64,000 nucleotides of DNA from Allantophomopsis cytisporea (taxonomy: Eukaryota > Ascomycota > Leotiomycetes > Phacidiales > Phacidiaceae): assembly GCA_024752435.1 (NCBI GenBank), contig CP103026.1, forward strand, positions 1 through 64,000. The letters run 5' to 3'. Every line of letters starts with the position of its first letter. The stretch's first letter is position 1. Positions 12,237 to 22,468 of the stretch are shown here, piece by piece. The notes under the pieces were generated by a model that searched no databases, had not been told where the DNA came from, and saw nothing but the letters and a program-made list of their open reading frames with translations. The translations under genes and the position numbers were made by a program.

Positions 12237-13639
12237 TCATTTACACATTTCCAGAATCTCCATGACCTGTTCCGCGCTCTCCAATGGCACCGGATTCGTC
12301 CTAGCATACAAATCCTTCAAGGTATTCGCCGCCAAAGTCTTCAACTTCTCCTCCTCATTCATGCCAACCTCACTTAGGCTCCTTGGCAATCCAAGAGCTC
12401 TCACAAAAGCATCGAGCAGATCCCCCAAATCAGAATCATCCTCACTCAAACCCCTCGCGAAAAATACCTTTTGCGCCTCCTCTATTCCCCATAGAATTTT
12501 GCGAACCGCTGCTTGTTCCTTTTCGTTCACCCTAGCATTGTATTTTTGAGTTGGAGTCATGAGTATACAGCTTGTTTCGCCGTGCTGTACTCCCACTGAT
12601 CCTGATTAGTATCATCCTTTATCTTCTATAGAGACAAAAAAAACCTACTCGGTCCGAGGAAGTGTCCAATAGCGTGACTAGCCCCCTTAAAGACGCGGTT
12701 TTTCAACGGTACCAAACTCCACTTCACACCCAGCTGTGCTATACGTCTACTCTCTACATCTCCGGGATGACTTTTCGTCTTCAGCAAAGCTGGCACCAGG
12801 CACTGCAGTCCTTTGATAGATGCCTCTTCCGCCTCTTCCCAGCCTGTAGCTGGGCGCTTTAGGGTTGTGAGAGCTTCAATGCAGTGGTCTACACTGCGGA
12901 CTCCTGAGGCGAGCCAAGTTTGTAAAGGGGTGTTTAGCGCAAGCTCACCGGAGAGGATGATAAGGGTAGGCCCGGCAATGGGGCCCATTATTTGGTATTT
13001 GGTGCCGTCGGTATCATCTGTCACGCCAGCAAAGGGAATGTATTCACCGCCTGCCAGGTTGGTTGGAATTGCAATGATCGGTATCTTGGAAGGCTTTGTT
13101 GAGCCTGTGTCGTCCCCTATTCGCATGTTAACAAAGCGCTTGTGACGAGAAATAATGGTAGACATGCCCATCGCATGAGGAAGAGCGATTATTTCCTCTC
13201 TTGTTGTAATTTCGTTTGCTATCCCCTATTGTTTAACAACTTTTCAGCTCTTTCATTCCTCCCCTCAGCAGTCAACAGGTCAAAAACGTACATAAGATAT
13301 AAGCTTACTTGCATCACTCAAACTTCCCCCTCCTAACGTCACAATTAAATCGGCTCTTTTTGCCTTCACATCTTGCATCAACTCTAGACACTCGCTTATA
13401 AGGGTATGCGGACTCATCCCCGTTTTCACACCAACCACCTTACCTTCCAACGCCTTCTCAAGATCTGAGAGAGCATTGGTTTGTCTAGACAGAGTGCTGG
13501 AGGCAAATATGAAGATGGATGACGCCTGGAAAGTTGAAATTGCGTGTTGAATACAAGTTTCTGTATATGGGAGGCCATAGGAGATCAAAGGTCGGGCGTA
13601 ATCGTGGAATGCTTGCTCACATACTTCAGTGGATGTCAT
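12237..13639 (-). CDS. Iron-containing alcohol dehydrogenase family, maleylacetate-reductase type
   Basis: NAD(P)H-dependent oxidoreductase, about 421 aa in three exons (13639-13309, 13218-12649, 12601-12237). The frame closes exactly. The nucleotide-binding GGGSLSDA sits near residue 108. Family signatures follow: a TNLAGGEYIPFAGVTDD block, VDHCIEAL, GASHAIGHFLGP, and VQHGETSCIL rebuilt across the second intron. The AGGE-PFAGVTD block matches maleylacetate reductases (reducing a 2-oxo or enone group) better than ordinary Fe-dependent alcohol dehydrogenases. Start chosen at the ATG giving MTSTEV; an in-frame ATG lies 10 codons upstream. It is read divergently from the PLP enzyme, with a CGG-N3-CCG palindrome about 90 bp upstream. 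Substrate unknown; it could reduce a ketone or aldehyde on the cluster product. Confidence 0.87.
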
Positions 13640-15032
13640 GACTGCGAATTTGAAACGTGTTCTGCACAAGGTTAGATGAGTTGCCTTTTAGACACGAGTA
13701 TTAATAGGTTATATATTTGTCGTCGCTCGGCTTCCGAGTTCCTCCTGAGGTTCAATTGTTGATCCCGGCTTGACTTGGACGCTTGAGAATGTTCAGAGAA
13801 AAAGTCTTAGCAGATTCTTCTCATAAAAGAGGGAAATGTCATTGGGCTTTGTGACTATGAGCATTTACATGTGGTGAATTCCTTCCACCCCCAGAAGACT
13901 TCACGACACTAATCCAAGTATTATCCCAACTCAGAGAAAGCTGAAACTGTTGCAAAGTCATTAATTTACGTATCAAATCGTTTATCACGGCTATCACCTG
14001 AGCCAGCCTAGAGAGCTGGCAAATCAATAATACTCAACCCCCTCACTTGTCTGCTCTATTTACAAGTCTATTTACAAGCAGAAATTCCCTCGCTACACTG
14101 CCCACTCTAGAACCCAACAAAGTTTGACCTTAGCGATGCTGCTTCAAATTTGCTTAAGGTTTCTATGTTTTTACTGAATTAAACCATGAAGGCTAGATTG
14201 AAGAGTCAATGCAAGATAAGTAGAATGATTAACCGAATAACCTCAACACGAAGATGACGTATAGAGGTTCTACATGAATTTTGGTAGGCGGGCCGAGGTG
14301 ATTTTTGCGGATCTATTTCCGTCAAAGTTCCAGAATATCGCAGTCGACAGTTTGAGTTTTTCTATCTACTTCGAATATGCGATTCAAATTTTTTGATCTC
14401 GTCCAGCTTTTAGATCCTTTGGTTGGAGAAATAGACTCCGTATTATTGTTCTATTTATTTATCGTGCACTTTCTTATTTGACAGCGCAACATCAAAAAAT
14501 CCGGTATTCTTAAGTAAGCCTTAATTTACGTACATCGCCCATATCTTTGATATCATGGTTCAGATATAATGGAGCATTTCAAAGAGGCATGTGATCCTAC
14601 CTCGTGCAATTTGCTGGTGACCAGTCGGAGACATCAATGGTCCCATTGAGTCCCACGTAATGAAGCTGTAGACTCGCTGCTCCAGGTTCCGCTTACATGG
14701 AGGCATCCGGAGGCGGCGGGGCCGGTTACAGCCTCTTCCCCATGCACTTCTGGAACCCGTTCTGGTCGTCTATTACACCGAGGTCAAAAGCCGTATGTTT
14801 TTGAATAATGCTGATTTACGGCTGCGTTCTCCTAATGATATCTAGATAGCAGACTTTGATTTGTGTTGTGGCGGATTTTGAGTGGAATCACTTCATTTTC
14901 GCAATTGTTGTGGAAGAACACCTCACGTTGAAGCGGCCCTACATGATCTTTTGATTGCTTGTAAAACTCTCAGTCTTTTGTGTTTTGTTGTGGGAACTGT
15001 GTATACCTTTTACAATAAACGCCCTAATGACA
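13640..15032. promoter_or_regulatory. Divergent intergenic region, dehydrogenase / PLP enzyme
   Basis: About 1.4 kb between two divergent start codons. It contains the palindrome CTCGG-CTT-CCGAG at 13726-13738 and a CGG-N8-CCG near 14309. Much of the rest is AT-rich. No open frame with recognisable protein features was found. Confidence 0.5.
13726..13738. promoter_or_regulatory. CTCGG-N3-CCGAG palindrome (CGG-N3-CCG site)
   Basis: A perfect 5-bp inverted repeat around 3 bp, containing CGG-CTT-CCG at 13728-13736, 87 bp upstream of the dehydrogenase ATG. It is the most symmetrical of the five CGG-N3-CCG sites in the cluster. Confidence 0.45.
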
Positions 15033-16250
15033 ATGGTTGATATTCTCACGGCGCCGACGTCGCCAACGTCTTCACCTGGGGTAGATGAGCTTCAGCCAGC
15101 GAAGACTTCTGTCTCTTTCAACAATAATCAAATTACACAGCTTCCCACGGCAGGAAATGACTTTCGCTCCGACCTTGTAACGGTTCCTACTCTAAATATG
15201 CTCAATGCTCCTGTGTTACCAATCCTACACGACAACTGGGAAGAGGATCCCACAACCACGGAACTGCAAAAATATATGGCTCACTTGACTGGTCAACAAG
15301 CAGCTATTCTCACGCTTTCCGGTACAGCTGCAAATCAAATCTCCCTCCGCACAGCTCTAGGCTCACCACCACACTCTATACTCATTGATCACCGAAGTCA
15401 CATTGTGACAATGGAGGCGGGTGCTGTATCTAGTTTGACGGGAAGTATGGTCAAAGGCGTAGCGCCGAAAAACGGCCATCATTTAACGCTTTCCGACATT
15501 CAAGACCACGCCACTCTCACTTACGCAGATTACGACTGTCCTACGAAGATGATCTGTCTAGAGAACACTTTGAATGGTACAATCTTGCCACTCTCGGAAG
15601 TACAAGCCATATCGTCATGGGCGAGAAGCCAGATTCCTCCCATTCACATGCACCTAGACGGCGCACGACTTTGGGAAGCAGTCGCTGCTGAAGCAGGGAG
15701 TCTACAATCTTACTGCCAGGAGTTCGACAGTGTCACGTTGTGTTTCGCAAAAGGACTCGGTGCTCCCCTTGGATCCGTTATTGTTGGGAGTCACGTATTT
15801 ATTAAACGTGCTCGGCTCATGCGAAGGCTATTTGGCGGTGCAATGCGGCAATCGGCAATCATTGCAGCTCCTGCAAAGGTCGCGATAGAGGACACATTTA
15901 TGAAAGGGAGGTTGAAAGAGGGACATGAGAAAGCCAAACGTATTGGAGAAACTTGGGTAAGACTCGGCGGAAGTTTAACGATTCCAACGGAAACGAACAT
16001 GGTGTGGCTTGACCTGGACAAGGAAAACATAACCAAGGAAAGATTTTGGGCGATGTGTATAGATCAGGGTGTGAAGGCTATGATGAAATCGCGACTGGTG
16101 GTTCATTATCAGATTTCCGAGGACGCTATTGAGAGATTGTTTGTGGTTTTCAAGAAGATTTTAGAACAGAAAGAGGATCAGACACAAGATTGTGGACAAC
16201 CGACGAACGCGTTAAAGAGAAGGCATGAAGCGTTCGAAGAGATTTCATAA
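15033..16250 (+). CDS. Threonine-aldolase-family PLP enzyme (aldolase or amino-acid racemase type)
   Basis: PLP-dependent fold-type I enzyme, single exon, 403 aa from this start. The frame stays open upstream, but only non-ATG codons precede the ATGs at 15027 and 15033; 15033 has the better context (ATGACAATGG). Signatures: FRSDLVTVPT near the N-terminus, GTAANQ, an HRSH block, MHLDGARLWE (PLP-ring Asp near 207) and CFAKGLGAPLGS (Schiff-base Lys near 238). Known members cleave threonine to glycine and acetaldehyde, can run in reverse to join an aldehyde to glycine, or racemise alanine as in the HC-toxin and cyclosporin clusters. Here it could supply glycine-derived carbons or a D-amino acid. 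The C-terminus ends in a charged tail. Divergent from the dehydrogenase. Confidence 0.88.
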   Translation: MVDILTAPTSPTSSPGVDELQPAKTSVSFNNNQITQLPTAGNDFRSDLVTVPTLNMLNAPVLPILHDNWEEDPTTTELQKYMAHLTGQQAAILTLSGTAANQISLRTALGSPPHSILIDHRSHIVTMEAGAVSSLTGSMVKGVAPKNGHHLTLSDIQDHATLTYADYDCPTKMICLENTLNGTILPLSEVQAISSWARSQIPPIHMHLDGARLWEAVAAEAGSLQSYCQEFDSVTLCFAKGLGAPLGSVIVGSHVFIKRARLMRRLFGGAMRQSAIIAAPAKVAIEDTFMKGRLKEGHEKAKRIGETWVRLGGSLTIPTETNMVWLDLDKENITKERFWAMCIDQGVKAMMKSRLVVHYQISEDAIERLFVVFKKILEQKEDQTQDCGQPTNALKRRHEAFEEIS

Positions 16251-16952
16251 AGTTTGACTGTAATGAAACAAATTAATCCTAGCTCTAGAAGCTATTCTGA
16301 TTATTTTCGTAAAGCAGAGATATTTCCCTATCGAAAGTTTTGCTCCTACTAATCAGGGTGATGATTGCTTTGATTTTACTTATTTTCACGCAATGAAGTG
16401 AAGAAAAACATTAGGGTAGGGGATTAGGATTAAACAGGATAACATTAAAAGCTTATAAGCTTATTACTTTGGCTTTGATTTGTTGGTCTAGTTAGGTTAT
16501 GTCGGGCCGTACCGCTGGACCAGTCTGAACTCTTTAAGCTCCATTGCCGTACGCAAAGCCTCTAGGCTAATTGTCGGTATGGTAGCATACTCCCGCTCTG
16601 AAAATAACTCGCTTGAGCGGGAAAAGTGGAATCTAAGAAGAGAGGTCATCTAGATACTAGGGTCTCCGCAAACCACAGAAATTGCGTGCATAGGTAAAAA
16701 GTATTCTACGTTGATAGATTCTGCATTTCGTTGTCTCTGTGATAGTATAAGATCTCATTGTCAGGCCCTACTGGCCATGACGTGCGTTTGCCCAGTCCCC
16801 TAATCGCTTCCGCAGATTTGTAACGACTTTATAGTCTGGGCATTCATTTACGAATTTCAATTTTCTTAAGGGATTAAATGCCCACCATACATCGAGAAAC
16901 AACTCCATATCCCTCACCAGCTTGTTTAGCCTGGCTCGGGCCCTTGTCTTTC
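16251..16952. other. Intergenic region between converging genes
   Basis: A 700-bp stretch between the 3' ends of the PLP enzyme and the MFS transporter. It contains a perfect 8-bp stem, TCCCGCTC/GAGCGGGA, at 16591-16622 with a 16-bp loop. No gene seen. Function of the stem unknown; it might mark a 3' end. Confidence 0.5.
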
Positions 16953-19090
16953 TTATTCTCTTACGACCGGTTCATGATCTGATAGTAGCTGCGATGCAGC
17001 TTCTCTCTCGGACTTTTTCGCAGCTTTCAACTCTTTCACATTAATCCATCCTATTCCTAAGCTGGTTATCACTGTGATGACACCTGCTGCCGAAGCCAGA
17101 TACTGAGAAAACGTGTCAGTTGCGTTTTTTACATTAGAACAATAGAGACCCACAAATGTTTGCGTGATTGCTTTACTATAAGCCATGAGAACTTCCTGTC
17201 GTTGAGATGATGTGACTGTGTCAACTACGTTCGTGGCTCCACCATTGATGACCGCGGTGGTATTGACTCCCGGTGCATACTTTTGCAATGATGAAACAAG
17301 GCCGCTGTTGAAAAGTGATGTCGCCCCAGAAAGAAAGATTGCACCTCCCATATACTGCGTAAAAGCAAGGAGGGACGATCCAATAGCTATTTCGTCACCT
17401 GTGAGGACATTCTGAACTACGATGACGGGCTGAATCGTGATAGATTTAGTCAAGTCTTATATGTGTTTTGGTTAAGCGGAGAGTACTCACAATTTGTTGT
17501 ACAACGCCTCTACCAGCGCCCGCAATGATCTGAAACCCCACCCATCTTCCTATCGATGAATGTGGAGTCAAAGTACTTATCAGACCCGCACCACTAGATT
17601 TTGTTAATTTTTCTCGAACTTAGAGCTCTATTCCGATTGGCTTACATAGCTAGCATTGAGCTTCCTGCCATCGCAAGAGGTAAGGTCCACCCGGTTTTTG
17701 CAACTATATTCTGTTAGAGATTAGAATCTCGAATAACAACTATCTTACCTAGTACTCCCGTGAGACCAGCAAATAATATCTGACTACCAATAGTTGAAAG
17801 AATGTCCACACCACTCATTGTTGGAGAAGTTTGTTTCGCTGTCTGGAACCAGAGCGGCAAGAAATAGGTCATCTCAACTATAGCACCCGCCTGAAAGAAG
17901 CCAGTTAAGTAGCAAGACGCAATGACACGGCGACGTATTAAACTAAGAGGAACCATCGCTTCGTCCCCTTTGTGGTGTTCCCAGCCTACAAAGATACAAA
18001 AGGTTGCAAAGGCTCCACATAATAGTCCAATGACTATTGACGAACTCCAAGGGTACGAGGTTCCACCCCAGTTAAGAGCTAAGAGTAGCATCATTACGGC
18101 AGGAGCAAACGTAACGAAACCGATGGGATCAAGTCGAAGAAGCGTTTCTTTCCACGTGGATTCTGCGACTTTCTTTCTCTGGTCATTAATTTTGGTAAAC
18201 ATGACAAGAAGAAATGTGGCACCACCGAGTGGTAGGTTCAAATAGAAACCTGGAAAAGAGTCAATGTTTTTGATCTCTATAAATTTCAGGCGTTCTAACC
18301 CCATCTCCAGGTGGCATATTGTGTCAGGGAGCCTCCAACCAATGGGCCCATGACCTGGCCACACATGCCAATGCTTATGGCTGCTCCAACCAGATCTACG
18401 AAGAGAGAACACCGCAGCAATTAGCTCGGTCTTCAATTTTGATATTTCGGGAAGGAAGGAACTCACACGGCCGTTTCTTAGGGACTGCGCAGGCAGAGAG
18501 GATTGTCATGGCACCGTTCATAATTCCTGACGCCCCCGATCCTGCGATTGCACGACCGACGATGAGCATCTTCGAGTTCATGGAGACGCCGCATATTAAC
18601 GAACCCAGCTCAAAGATGGCCAAAAATGAAAGAAAAGTGTACTGCTGATATCAGCTGTTCCTTCGATCCGCAATGTTGCCCAGACGGCGAGTCCTTAATC
18701 AGAAGAGAGGCCCCAAAATGGCAGAACTCACCTTAAGAGAATGGTAAGTATAGATCTTCCCAGAAAAAGGTTGAAGAGAGCAATTAGCTAACAGATATGC
18801 GCTTCCGTACCAACCGATGTCATCGATGGAATTGAAGTCTTTCGTAATGCTTGGTAGGGCCTGTTGACATACTTTTAACGTGATGGTTTCGAGTTTCAAA
18901 GGTTGTCACTTACTGTTACTACGATCGTAGAGTTCAAAAGTATCAGAAAGTAGCTGATACTTAGCCCGATGACGACTTGGTAGAGTTTCCATCCTGTCAG
19001 GTATCCTAAGTTTGGCGCCTCGCCCGTCGATGGTTCTTCAACTGGAACATTCGTCGTTCCTCGTCCCCTTGATAACTTCTCCAAATTCAT
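16953..19090 (-). CDS. MFS drug:H+ antiporter-type transporter (14-TM class)
   Basis: Plasma-membrane exporter candidate for the cluster product. At least nine exons, starting at the ATG at 19090 (MNLEKLSRG). The order of motifs fits fungal DHA-type transporters: STIVVT, ALPSITKDFNSIDDIGWYGSAYLL, GKIYTY, GRAIAGSGASGIMNGAMTI, GMCGQVMGPLVGG, then GFYLNLPLGG, and a late QNVLTGDEIAIGSSLLAFTQ block. One 51-bp intron near 17101-17151 keeps the frame open, so its retention would add extra residues. A charged tail ends in PVVRE. The gene shares a 267-bp divergent promoter with the aconitase-type gene, which argues for co-regulation. The role may be toxin efflux or self-protection; the substrate cannot be read from the sequence. 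Confidence 0.9.
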
Positions 19091-19357
19091 ATCGAAGTGG
19101 TGAAATCCTTGGGTATCGGGTCTTGAACTGCAAACGTATCAAAGTTGCAATTTCATCTTTTTTGTTGCCATATCATGAAAAGATCCGCGAGAATACGTGT
19201 GGCTCGCAATCGGGGTCCGGCATCGTGTTCTCCGGGGCCCCAGCCAAGTGCCATTTTGTGGAGCACTAAGTGACTCGCGCCTATTCAAACTTCTGTATAA
19301 ACCGGTTTTCTGGCTTGAAGACCGTTCTTGTTATGTTTACCTGAAGAAAACAATACC
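19091..19357. promoter_or_regulatory. Compact bidirectional promoter, MFS / aconitase-type gene
   Basis: Only 267 bp separate the two divergent ATGs. It contains CGG-GGT-CCG at 19211-19219, about 120 bp from the MFS start and 140 bp from the hydro-lyase start, plus a second CCGGGG patch. One bound regulator could serve both genes. Confidence 0.5.
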
Positions 19358-22303
19358 ATGGATCCGGACACAGAAACGTATGCTATTCTGATTGAGTTCG
19401 CTGAACACGCGTTGGCTGTTCTGGGGAAAACTCGCAATGTGCAACTGGAACATGATTCAGTAATTGACGGACAAAGTAATGGGGACCGAATTGGGTTGAA
19501 CCGTTTGAACAATTATCCAGACATTTTGGAGGCAATAATTTCGAAATTAGTTGGGAACGGCCACCATCGTGAAGCCGACGCCCTTCGTACAGCTCTCGAG
19601 CAATGTCTTGAAAGCAACGACCATGGAGGTCTGGGTCTCCCGGCAGGAAATTTACCATTCACGAAAGAGATGTCTGAGTTGGCCACTTTCCAGATTGAAG
19701 TCTGGCTAGAAGCGCTGAATTCCGAGGATCGTGCCAGGAAACCTCTTCAGCCTCTTGCTACTAGACCCGGCCAAAGACGGCCGATGACACTTTCAGAAAA
19801 GATTTTCGCTCATCATGGGATAAATGCTATCGCAGCTAAGGGCTTGGCTATTGGGGATTTTCTTCGTGTCTCGGTTGACTGGGTTATAGTGTCAGAAATT
19901 GCGTGGGCAGCAAGTACAACAATTTTGCAGCCAAAGATGAGTACTAATTATGGGCAGGGACTATATGGAGCCATATCAAAAGCAGGTGTCAGAAGAATAT
20001 TCCGGAATGACAGACTATGGATTGCTGGTGATCATCGAGTAGATCCACGAAACTACAAATCTTCTTTAAGTCAAAAATTAATAGGCGCAGCTGAAAAGGC
20101 AGAGCGTGCTTTCAAACTCACAGACTACAAAGGATCCAACTATACAATCATGCACACTGAGTTTGTACGCGAGCGAGCTACTCCTGGATCTCTGGTCATC
20201 GGAGCCGACTCTCATACATGTTCATCAGGGGCTGTTGGGTCATTGGCAATTGGTCTAGGAGTTGCCGACGTGGCTATTCCAGTCATCACTGGAGAGACAT
20301 GGTTCAAAATACCTGAATGTGTCAATATCAGGCTCGAAGGGAAATTACTTCCTGGACTCGGTGGTAAAGATGTCATCTTACATTTACTAAAAGAGTTCAA
20401 ACGAAATACTATCACGGCGAATCGGATCGTAGAATTCTCCGGGCCCGGTCTAAAATATTTATCTGTTGATGCACGTTTTGCAATCTGCAACATGTGCACG
20501 GTGAGTTGTCTTTATTCTGCTTGTTAACCATTCGTAGCTGACGAAGCTAGGAATTCGGGGCAATCACTGGAATTTTCGTCCCGGATGAAGTCACTAAAAA
20601 GTACGTGGACAGGAGAAGACGACAGAGTAAATTGACCTCCCCTACATTATACTTTCGGCCAGATGATGATGCAGTCTACGCTGAGAAATTCAAGGTAGAC
20701 TTACAAGCTGTGAAGCCATATGTCGCTATCCATCCTTCCCCGGACAACGTTGTATCAGTGACAAAAGTAGCTGGTAAGAAGTTGGATGGTTGTTTTATCG
20801 GAGCTTGTACAACAGCCGAAGAGGATCTTGTCCTTGCCGCGTTAGTACTAAAAGCCGGAGTATCAAAAGGTCTGGAACTGGCAAAGGGAATACGACATGT
20901 GACTCCTGGAAGTCTACCTATCATAAAAAACTTGAGGACATTAGGTTTGCTTGATGTATATGAGAAGGCTGGGTTCACTCGTGGAGCGCCAGGCTGCAGT
21001 AAGTCCACTCAATCAGTTTCGAGGCTGTCCCAAAATTGTAGTCATTATTTGTCGTATATATAAGGCGAAACTTCTTCTCTTGGAACATCATCTGACTTCG
21101 GATACTTGAAGGTTACTGTGTAGGGGTAGTGGACGTTGCAGCGCCCGGCTCAAATTGGCTATCATCTCAGAATCGCAACTTTCCTGACCGAATGGGTAAA
21201 GGTCATATAGCCATTTCTATTGTAACTCCAAAGATTACAGATCAAGCTGACTTCAAACAGGCTCTATCGCCAACATTTCATCTGCCGCATGTGTTGCAGC
21301 CTCTTCATTTTCAATGACAATTACTGACCCCTCAGCGTTGTTGACTGAAATCGATCTCAACATATGGGCCGCATATCAAGAGTTGACTAGAAACCGAAAG
21401 AGTCCAAACAAAGCAGAGGAGGAACCGGATAGACTCGAAGTAGTGGAGCCTGGGTTTCAACCACCCACGAAAGAGATGGTTTCATTGAATGTGTCCACGA
21501 ATCACTCTCGCCCCACCGTGATATCGCGCAGATCGATAATCAGGAGTAAAGTTATTCGTCTGGGGGACTTCGTGGACACTGGTGCTGTGAGTATCAAAAA
21601 AGTAATGGAAATATAAAGACTAACACTTTGAAGCTCGCCCCATCGGAGTTCCTCACTTCGGCCTTGACTGACGAGGCATTGGGAGGTGGGTCCCTGGAAT
21701 CTGTTGAATATAAATTCAGATTGAATAATAATTATCACAGAACACTGTATGCAGCACTCCGCGCCTGGCTTCCGGTCCAAAGTGAAGAACGGACAGAAAG
21801 TCCTGGTGGCAGGAAAAGCGTTCGGCGTAGGTAGTTCTCGAGAACAAGCACCAAGAGCCCTTAAAGGTAGCTGAAAGCTTCTTAGACATGCATATACTCT
21901 CATCTCATACATTCTAGGCCTGGGCGTCGAATGCGTAATAGCCCGTTCGTTTGCATTTATCTACGCGAGGAACCAACCCAACATTGGCCTTCCCGGAATT
22001 GTTCTCGATAACGACGAGTTTTACTCACTAGCGTTAGAAGATACTGACATAGAGATCGATCTGAGCAATAAATCTATCATTCTTGGAGGTAAGACATTCG
22101 AGTTTAAGTTAGATGATATGGAGTTGGCGCTCATTGAGAATGGGGGGATGGCGGCCGCATTCAAAAGGTTTGGCCCGAAGGTTTTTGAAAACTTGGCGGA
22201 TGCTAGGGACCAGCCGAGGGGAAGCGCAGGGTTTTTATCAGGAATAGCGATCAATGATGAGGATTCTGAGGCGTTGACTGGTCCAAAGGACTTACAGTGG
22301 TAA
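19358..22303 (+). CDS. Aconitase/3-isopropylmalate-dehydratase-family hydro-lyase, fused large and small domains
   Basis: [4Fe-4S] hydro-lyase of about 854 aa. Seven exons: 19358-20500, 20551-20998, 21112-21195, 21261-21586, 21634-21685, 21741-21866, 21918-22303; all junction phases agree. Start is the ATG in CAATACCATGG. After about 150 residues without a recognisable motif comes MTLSEKIFAHHG. The catalytic part has GADSHTCSSGAVG, MCTEFGAI and the three cluster ligands (GACTTAEED and GCSYC). The swivel domain has GKAFGVGSSREQAPRAL and IGLPG. Family members isomerise a hydroxy-di- or tricarboxylic acid by dehydration and rehydration (isopropylmalate, homocitrate, citrate). The split architecture of IPM isomerase is fused here as in fungal Leu1, but GACTT replaces the usual GSCTN. 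Probably acts on a malate- or citrate-like intermediate of the cluster. Confidence 0.9.
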
Positions 22304-22468
22304 ACCGAGAAGGGTATGGCATCCGTTTATATAGCTGGCAGAAAATTCAATGCTTCATTCACAAGACTTGCTCGAATAGACATTTAAGATTGTATTTTTA
22401 AACATCAGCTAATGGTTCTTGAATACTGCAATCGTTTTGGTCAGATGGAGTGTCTGTAAGGAAGGACT

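Noticed and set aside
14955..15032. Extended N-terminus with signal-like hydrophobic residues on the PLP enzyme
   Set aside because: The extension begins at TTG, not ATG; the first ATGs are 15027 and 15033, the latter in good context.
16591..16622. 8-bp stem as a bacterial-style terminator
   Set aside because: Fungal genes do not use such terminators and no T run follows; kept only as a noted structure.
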